Below are positions 1 to 6,405 of a DNA stretch of 8,180 bases, piece after piece. A program made the translations under genes and the position numbers. Position 1 is the first letter of the stretch; every line of letters begins with the position of its first letter. The notes under the pieces were generated by a model, which saw nothing but the letters and a program-made list of their open reading frames with translations, was not told the DNA's origin and did no database searches. Source of the stretch: Micavibrio sp. UBA1672 (GTDB lineage: Bacteria; Pseudomonadota; Alphaproteobacteria; Micavibrionales; Micavibrionaceae); NCBI GenBank assembly GCA_002320665.1, contig DCKO01000069.1:1-8180 (forward strand), read 5' to 3'.

Positions 1-166
1 CGGCTTTGACCTCCATATGAATCATATCGGGATCGTGCCAATCCATAACAACACAATGGCTTTTGAATTCACCTGTTTGTTTGCATCTTTTGATGGTCTT
101 TTTACCGGGATAGAAGTCTTCTTTTAATTCCACCTCTTCCAGTAACTCCTGAATATTCAAAAGCAT
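1..166 (-). CDS. Unrecognised protein, N-terminal 55 residues only (cut by window edge)
   Basis: An open frame runs on the minus strand from an ATG at 166-164 to the left edge without a stop, giving 55 residues beginning MLLNIQELLEEVELKEDFYP. The start is well supported: a GGAGGG Shine-Dalgarno lies at 179-174 with a 7-nt spacer. The visible part begins with an acidic amphipathic stretch (residues 4-17), then a basic patch (22-29), two cysteines (28 and 38) and a His/Asp/Met-rich segment (residues 41-51, containing DWHDPDMIHM). There is no signal peptide or membrane segment, so it is probably cytoplasmic. I do not recognise the family. It is divergent from the polysaccharide genes to the right, so it need not share their function. 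That it is coding is fairly sure from the start context and the open frame; its function is unknown. Confidence 0.6.
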   Translation of the reverse strand, partial: MLLNIQELLEEVELKEDFYPGKKTIKRCKQTGEFKSHCVVMDWHDPDMIHMEVKA

Positions 167-173
167 TACTAAG

Positions 174-179
174 CCCTCC
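174..179 (-). promoter_or_regulatory. Shine-Dalgarno of the leftmost minus-strand gene
   Basis: On the minus strand the sequence reads GGAGGG, 7 nt before the ATG at 166-164. This is a near-ideal ribosome-binding site and it fixes the start of the partial gene. Confidence 0.7.
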
Positions 180-266
180 GTTACGCAGTCTTTTATTATT
201 TACATAATGTTATAGCCATATTCCCCTGAAACGATTAAAAAGTCCTTAACTTTTGGGCTTATTTCT

Positions 267-290
267 GGCTGTTTTTTATAAAAAAAGCTC
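267..290. repeat. A/T-rich imperfect palindrome upstream of the 371 gene
   Basis: The 14-base core TTTTTTATAAAAAA (272-285) is perfectly self-complementary. Allowing one bulged G at 271, pairing extends into GGCT on the left and AGCT on the right. There is no T-run after the right arm, so it does not look like an intrinsic terminator on the plus strand. Its place just upstream of the candidate promoter suggests bent DNA, an UP-like element or a protein-binding site; this is inference. Confidence 0.4.
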
Positions 291-303
291 GAAAATAAGT
301 GTT

Positions 304-335
304 TTGCATTTTTGGCAGGTTTGCTGTTATATTAT
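304..335 (+). promoter_or_regulatory. Candidate sigma70-type promoter for the 371 gene (weak)
   Basis: TATATT (328-333) or the overlapping TATTAT (330-335) could serve as a -10 element. A TTGCAT at 304-309 lies 18 bp upstream of the first. TTGGCA at 312-317 is a better -35 hexamer, but its nearest downstream -10 (TATAGG, 333-338) is only 15 bp away. A-tracts at 280-286 and 292-295 sit where an UP element would be. The pairing of elements is ambiguous. Confidence 0.35.
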
Positions 336-370
336 AGGGAGTAAACAATAATTAGAGTTACGGATTTTTT

Positions 371-967
371 ATGCGTCGTTTTCTTTTTACAGCACTAATT
401 CTTGTCATTGTCCTGACAGGCGGACTGGCCTTTTTAGGTGTCCAAGGCACGATGAATGCGCAGGCTGTAGAAATTTTCAACCGTCCATCTGGTAAAAAAC
501 CACCAAAGGAAGGTGAAACTCCAACAATTTATAACAGACGAAAAAATTCGGATAGTACAAAATCGACTGGTCCACGTGTACAAAGCATCGTTAGAGGTAA
601 GACGAATAGTAAAACATATCAACATGCAACAATAGAACGGCGCCAGCCAAAAACATCTCAACTTGATGCATATTTGGATGAGGGTACACGCGAGAGAATG
701 AAAACCCTGACAAACAGGGCGCTTGAAGGTGAATTTAAAGCAAGGATCAGAGCGCATCAGGTAAATGTTGAGGCACATAATAAATTTAATAAGATTATGG
801 ATGTAATGAATAAGCAGCATCAAGATAATGTTGAAATCTACAAGAACGGAGTCTTGAAGCAGCCAACATCTATGAACGGATATATGGCCCTTGCAGAGGA
901 TGCAATCAGACAGCTCAAAAAACAAAAAAATGCTGAAGCAGGACGCAAAATTTTTGACGTTAAGTAA
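371..967 (+). CDS. Unrecognised basic exported protein with signal peptide
   Basis: This 198-residue protein opens with MRRFLFTALILVIVLTGG, a positively charged start and a hydrophobic core followed by an AQA motif (residues 30-32). That is a typical signal peptidase I site, so cleavage after residue 32 is predicted; retention as a membrane anchor is possible. The mature part has no cysteine and is strongly basic (by hand about 34 Lys/Arg against 19 Asp/Glu). Residues 35-97 are rich in Pro, Lys, Asn, Ser and Thr and probably disordered; 98-195 look helical, with many Gln, Asn and Lys. No enzyme motif or known domain was recognised. The ATG at 371 has only a weak upstream Shine-Dalgarno, but it places the signal peptide correctly at the N-terminus. 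A 54-bp gap separates it from the permease gene, so co-transcription is possible. A periplasmic or surface role linked to the polysaccharide is a guess from context. Confidence 0.75.
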   Translation: MRRFLFTALILVIVLTGGLAFLGVQGTMNAQAVEIFNRPSGKKPPKEGETPTIYNRRKNSDSTKSTGPRVQSIVRGKTNSKTYQHATIERRQPKTSQLDAYLDEGTRERMKTLTNRALEGEFKARIRAHQVNVEAHNKFNKIMDVMNKQHQDNVEIYKNGVLKQPTSMNGYMALAEDAIRQLKKQKNAEAGRKIFDVK

Positions 968-1021
968 CTAAATAGTAGATTCTCCCTTTATTTCTATTGA
1001 ATTCTGTGCTTTTTCTCGTAC

Positions 1022-1870
1022 ATGGATATTCTTTCGCAGCTAGAGCTCATAGATATGATCACCTTGATTGCCATGTTGGCAATTCTAGGAAGTATCGCCG
1101 GGTTTATCGCTGGTCTGCTTGGTGTTGGTGGCGGTATTGTATTAGTTCCCGGCTTGTATTTTGTTTTCATGGCACTCCCCGAAGAATTTAATATCCAAAG
1201 CGATCAACTCATGCATTTATGCGTAGGAACGTCTTTGGCGATTATTGTGCCTACGGGGTGCTCATCCATGCTGGCACATAGAAAATACGGGGCAGTAGAT
1301 AAGGATATCGTGAAGTTTCTAGGTTTTGGGGTTTTATGTGGCGTTGGCTTGGCAACGATGATCGCCGATAGCGTCGACGGCTTGGTATTGGAGATATTCT
1401 TTGCCTGCGCGGTGATCCTTTTTGCAGGGATTATGCTTATTAATCCGGCCCGTTATAAATGGCGTAAAGAACTGCCTTCCAAACCATTTCAAGCCTTGGC
1501 AGGCAGCATTATTGGCTTTATTTCTACATTAATTGGTATTGGCGGTGCTACGATGAGTGTCCCTTATATGAGCGTCCATGGTGTTGATATGCGTAAAGCC
1601 GTGGGTACGGCCTCCGCTTTAGGATTGGTGATTTCTATTCCGGCAACGCTCGGTTTTATCGTGATAGGGCAGGATGCAGAAAACTTGCCACCTTTTTCTC
1701 TGGGCTTTGTTAATGCCTTGGCATGGCTATGTATTGTACCGCTAAGCATCAGCTTCGCCCCGCTAGGTGCTAAAATGGCGCATCGCGTAGATAAAAACAA
1801 GCTGCGTATCTTTTTTGCCATCTTTATTGTACTCGTAGCCTTGAATATGTGGCGTAAAATCCTCTTCTAA
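1022..1870 (+). CDS. TauE/SafE-family (DUF81) membrane permease
   Basis: This 282-residue polytopic inner-membrane protein has the duplicated architecture of the TauE/SafE (COG0730) family and the usual length. The first repeat carries GLLGVGGGIVLVPGL (residues 31-45) and CVGTSLAII (67-75). The second carries LIGIGGATMSVPYMSVHG (170-187) and AVGTASALG (193-201). Family members are proposed exporters of sulfite, sulfoacetate or other organosulfur anions, but most are uncharacterised, so the substrate cannot be read from the sequence. The ATG at 1022 lacks a clear Shine-Dalgarno; a second ATG at 1055, just before the first membrane segment and preceded by a weak GAG, is a possible alternative start. 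An in-frame TGA at 998-1000 limits any upstream extension. Only 15 bp separate it from the next gene, so it is probably co-transcribed with the polysaccharide genes, which is not an obvious partnership. Confidence 0.9.
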   Translation: MDILSQLELIDMITLIAMLAILGSIAGFIAGLLGVGGGIVLVPGLYFVFMALPEEFNIQSDQLMHLCVGTSLAIIVPTGCSSMLAHRKYGAVDKDIVKFLGFGVLCGVGLATMIADSVDGLVLEIFFACAVILFAGIMLINPARYKWRKELPSKPFQALAGSIIGFISTLIGIGGATMSVPYMSVHGVDMRKAVGTASALGLVISIPATLGFIVIGQDAENLPPFSLGFVNALAWLCIVPLSISFAPLGAKMAHRVDKNKLRIFFAIFIVLVALNMWRKILF

Positions 1871-1885
1871 GGCACACTAAGTTTT

Positions 1886-3058
1886 ATGAACAACTTGTCT
1901 TTGCTCAAAAGCGATTATCGTGTTCTAGGGGTATTAACACTTTGCTTGATTTATGCGCTCTGTGGGTCACCAACCCCTGATCAGTTCGGTTTAGTGGAAC
2001 TGGTAATAGGGGCCCTATTGGTCATCTCTATAGGCTTAATCTGCTTCTTTGATACGCTCACAAAAATTAATAAGGATCGCTTCTGGATTGGCGCTGGTCA
2101 GTTCTTTTTAAGTTATGGCTTGGTAGTATCAACCCTGAACGGGGCGCTGCAAGGGCAGGATTTCAGTAGTATGATTAGAGACATAGTGCCGTTTCTCTAT
2201 CTCTTTTTACCGCTTTTCTTTCTGCCTGCAATGCGCCAAAGCCCAAGTTTTTTCTTGTTTTTGATGGTTGGAAACGTTGTGATTGGCATATGTTTTTCCG
2301 TGCGCTCCCTCTATGATCACGAGGCCTTATTATATCTGGAAAATATGCCGACAGTTCTGCTCGCCTGTTTATTACTTCTAGGCGGCGGCATCCAATTACT
2401 ATGCAGTAAAAAAAATGGCTATTATAAAATGATCGCCTTGTGTCTTATCCTAGTATCTGCCTTGCCTATATTGGCTATGGTTATGACATTACAGCGCGCA
2501 TCAATGGGCGCCGTATTTCTTTATGTGCTTATGATTTTAACTTACCTGTTCTGGACAAGGCCACAAAGCGCTGTCCTGCCAATATTTGTCATTGCAGCTT
2601 TTATGTTGGGACTATTCACTGCCTATGGGCATCTGGCAGAGGGGTTTTTTGATAAAACTGATAAAGTCGGGCTAAACATGAGACCGCAGGAATTCTGGGC
2701 CGTCTGGCAAATCCTCAAATCAGATCCATATCATTTTCTTTTTGGAACAGGCTGGGGTGGTACGTTCCATTCTCCGGCCGTGGCAAATTTACGCGTGAAT
2801 TTTACACATAATTTTTTCTCCAGCATCCTTCTAAAAACGGGTGTCTGTGGATTAATCCTTGCAAGTACTTATATAGCGGGACTTCTAGAGCGTCTGATTA
2901 GAATTATTCTGGCTAATCCGGTTATAGGCCTAGCGATTTCAGCCCCTGTTTTAATAGATTTACTGCTTTATGCCAGCTTCAAATCACTTGATTTCGGTTT
3001 AGTGCTTTTGATCATTCCAGCCTTTCTGATATACTCAAGACACTCCGAATCATCTTGA
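1886..3058 (+). CDS. O-antigen polymerase/ligase-like membrane protein (Wzy/WaaL type)
   Basis: A 390-residue hydrophobic protein with about ten or more predicted membrane segments. The C-terminal half shows the pattern of the Wzy_C/O-antigen-ligase superfamily: TLQRASMGAVFLYVLMI (201-217, with an Arg in the position of the usual S/T-R motif) and then a long periplasmic-loop region with FGTGWGGTFHSP (286-297) and THNFFSSILLKTGVCGL (307-323), matching the family's G-x-G ... HN ... G-x-x-G-L signature. Such proteins either polymerise undecaprenyl-linked repeat units (Wzy) or transfer finished chains to an acceptor (WaaL). Sequence alone does not separate the two. The nearby Wzz-type protein favours polymerase. 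The gene follows the permease by 15 bp and precedes the GT4 gene by 18 bp. Arg204, His308 and Asn309 are candidate functional residues. Confidence 0.85.
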   Translation: MNNLSLLKSDYRVLGVLTLCLIYALCGSPTPDQFGLVELVIGALLVISIGLICFFDTLTKINKDRFWIGAGQFFLSYGLVVSTLNGALQGQDFSSMIRDIVPFLYLFLPLFFLPAMRQSPSFFLFLMVGNVVIGICFSVRSLYDHEALLYLENMPTVLLACLLLLGGGIQLLCSKKNGYYKMIALCLILVSALPILAMVMTLQRASMGAVFLYVLMILTYLFWTRPQSAVLPIFVIAAFMLGLFTAYGHLAEGFFDKTDKVGLNMRPQEFWAVWQILKSDPYHFLFGTGWGGTFHSPAVANLRVNFTHNFFSSILLKTGVCGLILASTYIAGLLERLIRIILANPVIGLAISAPVLIDLLLYASFKSLDFGLVLLIIPAFLIYSRHSESS

Positions 3059-3076
3059 AGTATTAGCTGTAAGTTT

Positions 3077-4327
3077 ATGAAACGACCCAATATTCTGTTC
3101 ATGAATCGTGTTTATCCGCCATCTCGAGGTGCGTCGGGCCGCGTTCTATATGACTTGGCCACGAAAATGGCCAGAGAGGGCTGGCATGTCACAGTGGTCT
3201 CTACTGGACCTGTCGCAGGACAAGAACGGCAGAAAAATGTGCGAATCATCAGGGTAAAAGGGCCGGATAAACCATCAAATGCATTTATCTATGGATGGGT
3301 GTGGCTCAAGATGCTTGTTACAGCATTACGCCTGAAATCCAGACATCTCTTAATTACAATGACTGATCCGCCGCTTTTGATCTTGGCTGGCCGCTTTGTG
3401 GCTTGGATTAAGGGCAGCCATCATGTCCATTGGTGTCAGGATGTTTATCCCGATCTTTTTCCAGTAATTGGTGTGAAAATACCTAACTTTTTAATGGGCG
3501 TCATGAAAAGTCAAAATCAGGCGGCCATGAGGCGCTGTGACAAAGTTGTTGTAATCGGGCATTGCATGCTAGAGCACTTGGCAAAGCAGGGCGTTTTACT
3601 GGAAAAAATGGAATATATCCCGAACTGGGCTGATACAGAACTGAACAACAAGGTTTTTCAGGAAAAAGATCTAAAGAAAATTGAAGAAGAGCGTAGCGCT
3701 CAAATATCAGAAACTGCGCGCCCTCACGAAGAGCAAATCAAGGAAACGCGTCAAAAATTCAGATTGCTGTATGCTGGAAATCTGGGGCGCGCCCACAGTG
3801 TGAATATCATGCTGGATGCGGCAGAAGTACTCGAAGAGAAAAAGGCAGATGTAGAGTTCGTTTTTGTCGGCGATGGCGAGCGCTTTGATTACCTCCATGA
3901 GCAGCGCTCTAAACGTCATTTACACAATATAAAATTTCTGCCCTATCAGCCTGGCGAGAACTTGCGTGAGGTCATGGAAAGCGGAGATGTACATCTTGTT
4001 ACAATGAGGGATGATGCAAGCGGCCTCCTTGTCCCAAGCAAATTTTATTCTGCTATATCTGTCGCGCGTCCAACTATATTTATCGGGCCAGAAAACAGTG
4101 AGGTTACTGAAATTATAAAAGAATATGAATGCGGGCTTCTTGTTTCTAATGATAGTGCCGAGTTACTGGCCGAAGCAATTCTATATTACCGTGATAATGA
4201 AGAAGCATGGTTCGGTGCGCATAAAGGCACGGTTAAGGCCCGCAAAAAATATAATCCCGAAAATTCTATAGACACTTGGCTAGACTTTGCCATAAAATTG
4301 ATCGCTGAGGATCTAAAGGTCAAATAA
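3077..4327 (+). CDS. GT4-family (GT-B fold) glycosyltransferase, WcaI-like
   Basis: This 416-residue cytoplasmic enzyme probably adds a sugar from a nucleotide-sugar donor to the lipid-linked oligosaccharide. The N-terminal Rossmann domain starts with NILFMNRVYPPSRGASGRVL (residues 5-24), the glycine-rich acceptor-side loop of GT4 enzymes, followed by WCQDVYPDLFP (119-129) and IPNW (181-184), as in the WcaI/WbuB-like group. The C-terminal donor domain has LLYAGNLGRAHS (230-241), FVFVGDGER (261-269), LVPSKFYSAI (318-327) and Glu342 in SEVTEII, consistent with the GT4 donor-binding EX7E-like region. Between the domains (about 188-228) lies a strongly charged, probably helical segment that looks longer than usual. 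The start at 3077 fits the family N-terminus, although the Shine-Dalgarno is weak. Donor sugar and linkage cannot be told. Confidence 0.9.
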   Translation: MKRPNILFMNRVYPPSRGASGRVLYDLATKMAREGWHVTVVSTGPVAGQERQKNVRIIRVKGPDKPSNAFIYGWVWLKMLVTALRLKSRHLLITMTDPPLLILAGRFVAWIKGSHHVHWCQDVYPDLFPVIGVKIPNFLMGVMKSQNQAAMRRCDKVVVIGHCMLEHLAKQGVLLEKMEYIPNWADTELNNKVFQEKDLKKIEEERSAQISETARPHEEQIKETRQKFRLLYAGNLGRAHSVNIMLDAAEVLEEKKADVEFVFVGDGERFDYLHEQRSKRHLHNIKFLPYQPGENLREVMESGDVHLVTMRDDASGLLVPSKFYSAISVARPTIFIGPENSEVTEIIKEYECGLLVSNDSAELLAEAILYYRDNEEAWFGAHKGTVKARKKYNPENSIDTWLDFAIKLIAEDLKVK

Positions 4328-4352
4328 ACAAAATCAGGATAATAAGTTAACC

Positions 4353-5171
4353 ATGCACGAGGCCAGAGAAAAAACACTATTTGATCTGGCTAGTGATGCT
4401 TGGGCATCCCGGTATGCCATGCTGTTTTTTGGCCTTTTATGTCTTATCGGAGCCTTGATTTTCCAGACATTGGCGCAACCCTTTTACCGTGCGGATATGA
4501 TCTTGTCTCCGGTCGTGCCCATTACAGGATTAGTAGATATTAAGCCAGCCCAACAAGAAGGGACAATCGCAGCGGGTCGCGGTGTCGTCACTAATGATCT
4601 GACATTCTTGCGCTTTGAAAACAGCTATCATGGCGCGCGTGTGGCCAAAAGCTTGCTTCAATATAAAGATATCATAGATGCTCTGGCCTTTGATAGGCCA
4701 TTTGAATTTTCCAAGGCCGAGCAAAACTGGTCACCGGAAAAACTCTCAGCTTATCTAAAACAGCGCGTGACCATAGAGCCCGTCAGTGGAACGCCTTTGC
4801 GCAGGATGAGTTATTATCATCCAGATCCGGCCTTTGCCAAACGCTTCATTGGTTTAATTCATCATGTTGCGGATTCCCAAATTCGTCAAAGCGTTATGAG
4901 TGACGTGCAAGAGCGCGTAGCATATTTGATGAAGTCAATCGAAAAGACAAACCAGAAGGAGCAGCGCCGCGTCTTAACGGATATTTTGATGGCACAAGAG
5001 CGCCTTCGGATGTTTGTGTCATTGGATCAGCCATTTGCCGCCGCTGTGGTAGAGCCTCCGGCTTCCAGTGAAAAACCGTCATGGCCTGATCCATATCTGA
5101 TATATCCGATCAGCGTATTGGCTGGATTCCTTATCGGGTTCATGTTCCATGGGCTGCGGAAAAATGGATAA
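4353..5171 (+). CDS. Wzz-type chain-length determinant (polysaccharide co-polymerase)
   Basis: The 272-residue protein has the classic Wzz topology: a short cytoplasmic N-terminus, a first membrane segment (residues 21-41), a large periplasmic part (about 42-247) with a helical stretch at 170-222, and a second membrane segment (249-266) with a very short tail. Just before the second segment is a Pro-rich stretch (VVEPPASSEKPSWPDP, 232-247), the usual Wzz signature. The family sets the modal length of Wzy-made polymers. There is no cytoplasmic tyrosine-kinase domain and no Walker motif, so it is a kinase-free PCP; any partner kinase must be encoded elsewhere. An AGGA about 13 nt before the ATG is a poor Shine-Dalgarno. 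It follows the GT4 gene by 25 bp and its end overlaps the next GT2 gene. The periplasmic sequence matches family models only loosely by eye, so topology is the main evidence. Confidence 0.8.
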   Translation: MHEAREKTLFDLASDAWASRYAMLFFGLLCLIGALIFQTLAQPFYRADMILSPVVPITGLVDIKPAQQEGTIAAGRGVVTNDLTFLRFENSYHGARVAKSLLQYKDIIDALAFDRPFEFSKAEQNWSPEKLSAYLKQRVTIEPVSGTPLRRMSYYHPDPAFAKRFIGLIHHVADSQIRQSVMSDVQERVAYLMKSIEKTNQKEQRRVLTDILMAQERLRMFVSLDQPFAAAVVEPPASSEKPSWPDPYLIYPISVLAGFLIGFMFHGLRKNG

Positions 5172-5982
5172 AATCCCGGTTTCGGTTCTAATCACAACAA
5201 AAAACGAAGAAAAAAATATTCTACGCTGTCTGGAATCCTGCAAGAATTTCTCAGAAGTCATTGTGATCGATTCCCACAGCAACGATAAAACCATCAAAAT
5301 TGCCAGAGACTATGGCGCTCAGGTTGAACTCTTCAAATGGAATGGCCTTTATCCCAAAAAGCGCGGCTGGTGTCTTGAGAATTTAGATATTAAGCATGAT
5401 TGGGTATTCTGGGTTGATGCAGATGAAGTCCTAACACCGGAAATCATATCTGAAATCGCTGAAATTTTTAACACGTCACCATCTATAGCAGGCTATTTTG
5501 TGAAGGGAAAATATGTCTGGAAAGGGCAGGTTCTCAGTTACGGGATGTATAATAACAAGCTTGCTCTATTCAATCGCCATAAAATAGAATTTCCTGTCAT
5601 TGACGATCTGGATATTGAGGGCATGGGCGAAATTGAAGGGCACTACCAACCTATTTTAAAGGTAGCATGCATAGAACCTATCGCCCAGATTAAATCACCA
5701 CTTCTCCATTATGCCTATGAGGATGAAACGGCGTGGGAGGTGCGTCATCATCGCTATGCCCATTGGGAGGCTGAAATGACACGTAAAAACGCTTGGCCGC
5801 AAGACCCTGATCCCAAGAGAGAGGCTTTTAAAAAAGCCATCAGACGTTCCATCCTAAGGCCCTATATCATATTTATCTATTCCTATATCTGGAAGCTGGG
5901 ATTTATGGATGGGCACGCAGGCTATGATTTCGCCAAAAGCCGCCTGAGATATTGTCGAATGATCCGTAAAAATTTGACATAA
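5164..5982 (+). CDS. GT2-family (GT-A fold) glycosyltransferase, WaaE/KdtX-like
   Basis: A 272-residue inverting GT-A glycosyltransferase. It starts with VSVLITTKNEEKNILRCLES (residues 6-25), then VIVIDSHSNDKT (32-43, nucleotide-binding Asp36) and the metal-binding VDADEVLTPEI (84-94). A hydrophobic helix (about 231-246) is followed by KLGFMDGHAGYDFAKSR (244-260), a C-terminal signature of the WaaE-like LPS-core glucosyltransferase group, which suggests membrane association. An ATG at 5149 is in frame, but the one at 5164 is preferred: it gives the usual MDKIPVSVLIT family start, although its GGA is only 3 nt upstream. With that start the gene overlaps the Wzz-type gene by 8 nt, pointing to translational coupling. 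Known relatives add glucose to core heptose, but the substrate here is unknown. The stop region also carries the -35 box of the next gene. Confidence 0.9.
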   Translation: MDKIPVSVLITTKNEEKNILRCLESCKNFSEVIVIDSHSNDKTIKIARDYGAQVELFKWNGLYPKKRGWCLENLDIKHDWVFWVDADEVLTPEIISEIAEIFNTSPSIAGYFVKGKYVWKGQVLSYGMYNNKLALFNRHKIEFPVIDDLDIEGMGEIEGHYQPILKVACIEPIAQIKSPLLHYAYEDETAWEVRHHRYAHWEAEMTRKNAWPQDPDPKREAFKKAIRRSILRPYIIFIYSYIWKLGFMDGHAGYDFAKSRLRYCRMIRKNLT

Positions 5983-6002
5983 ACGCACTTTGACTATATA
6001 AA
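5974..6002 (+). promoter_or_regulatory. Sigma70-type promoter for the small 6037 gene
   Basis: A perfect TTGACA -35 box (5974-5979) is followed after exactly 17 bp by TATAAA (5997-6002), which is 5/6 to the -10 consensus. The predicted start of transcription near 6009 leaves a leader of about 28 nt containing a strong Shine-Dalgarno. The -35 box lies in the last codons of the preceding glycosyltransferase gene. This is the best promoter-like sequence in the window. Confidence 0.7.
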
Positions 6003-6023
6003 ATGGCAGGGATTTATTGAGCC

Positions 6024-6029
6024 AGGAGA
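6024..6029 (+). promoter_or_regulatory. Strong Shine-Dalgarno of the small 6037 gene
   Basis: AGGAGA lies 7 nt before the ATG at 6037. It is clearly stronger than the Shine-Dalgarno sequences of the plus-strand genes upstream and confirms this start. Confidence 0.75.
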
Positions 6030-6036
6030 TAAAATT

Positions 6037-6405
6037 ATGGGTGATGAAAATCATAAAAAGGGATTTAGTGGATTACAAGTTTTTGGAGCAGGACTAGCAT
6101 CTTTTCTTGCTTTGGCTGCAGTAACAAACTGGCTTAATTTTAAATCAGTAAAAGATATCAGTGAAGACCTGATGACCGAGGGTGGTGATTACACAGGTCA
6201 GCATGTTACGGCTAAATCCTACGGTGATTGTGAAGCGCAAGCAAAACAGTTTACTTTGGAGTCTGACAACGGTGATTTAAACCATACATTTGTGACTGCA
6301 TGTTATAACGAGGAACGCACAAAAGTAATTGGAACGGTTTCCTGTCAAAATAATAAAGAAAACCCTCAAGAGCCTGTTTGCGAGAATTTCACGCTAAACG
6401 GCTAG
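6037..6405 (+). CDS. Unrecognised small membrane-anchored protein with four cysteines
   Basis: A 122-residue protein with a short hydrophilic N-terminus (MGDENHKKG), one membrane segment (about residues 13-32, VFGAGLASFLALAAVTNW) and a soluble part of roughly 90 residues. No lipobox or clear signal-peptidase site is present, so a single-pass anchor is likely; a lone segment after KK is ambiguous, but an outside C-terminus is favoured. The soluble part has exactly four cysteines (65, 89, 103, 115), compatible with two disulfides in the periplasm, and it is acidic and Asn-rich. I do not recognise the family. A strong promoter and ribosome-binding site of its own suggest it is expressed independently of, and perhaps more highly than, the genes before it. 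Its stop overlaps the stop of the convergent glycosyltransferase. A role in the polysaccharide machinery is possible only by position. Confidence 0.75.
   Translation: MGDENHKKGFSGLQVFGAGLASFLALAAVTNWLNFKSVKDISEDLMTEGGDYTGQHVTAKSYGDCEAQAKQFTLESDNGDLNHTFVTACYNEERTKVIGTVSCQNNKENPQEPVCENFTLNG
6402..6405. other. Convergent stop codons sharing a CTAG
   Basis: The palindrome CTAG supplies TAG to the plus-strand small gene (6403-6405) and TAG to the minus-strand GT2 gene (6404-6402). No intergenic DNA is left. No GC-rich hairpin followed by a T-run was seen in the nearby 40 bp on either strand, so there is no evident intrinsic terminator at the junction. Confidence 0.85.

Larger units (their letters stand above)
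167..370. other. AT-rich divergent intergenic region
   Basis: About 200 bp separate two divergent genes and should hold promoters for both directions. No open frame of note, tRNA or terminator was seen. It contains an A/T palindrome (272-285), A-tracts at 280-286 and 292-295, and several TATA-like hexamers towards the plus-strand gene. For the leftward gene a weak candidate on the minus strand is TATAAC at 215-210 with a poor -35 (TTAATC) about 18 bp upstream; this is suggestive only. The AAAAGT/ACTTTT arms around 238-254 form only a weak A/T hairpin. Confidence 0.5.

Noticed and set aside
237..260. Possible intrinsic terminator in the left intergenic region
   Set aside because: The AAAAGT/ACTTTT arms are short and pure A/T-rich with no GC stem and no following T-run; too weak.
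311..326. Sigma54-like promoter (TTGGCA ... TTGCT) upstream of the 371 gene
   Set aside because: The GG and GC dinucleotides are about 9 bp apart rather than the 12 bp needed for -24/-12 recognition.
434..925. Long minus-strand open frame opposite the basic exported protein
   Set aside because: It is rich in Cys, Phe and Ile with no family pattern, has no start context, and lies entirely within a gene with a clear signal peptide; it is a shadow frame.
997..1191. Small plus-strand frame overlapping the start of the TauE-like gene
   Set aside because: Its Trp/Arg/Tyr/Cys-rich translation is an out-of-frame reading of the permease repeat; no independent support.
6037..6405. Toxin, immunity or phage-defence protein
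   Set aside because: No toxin fold, nuclease motif or partner gene is visible; only the membrane anchor and four cysteines can be supported.
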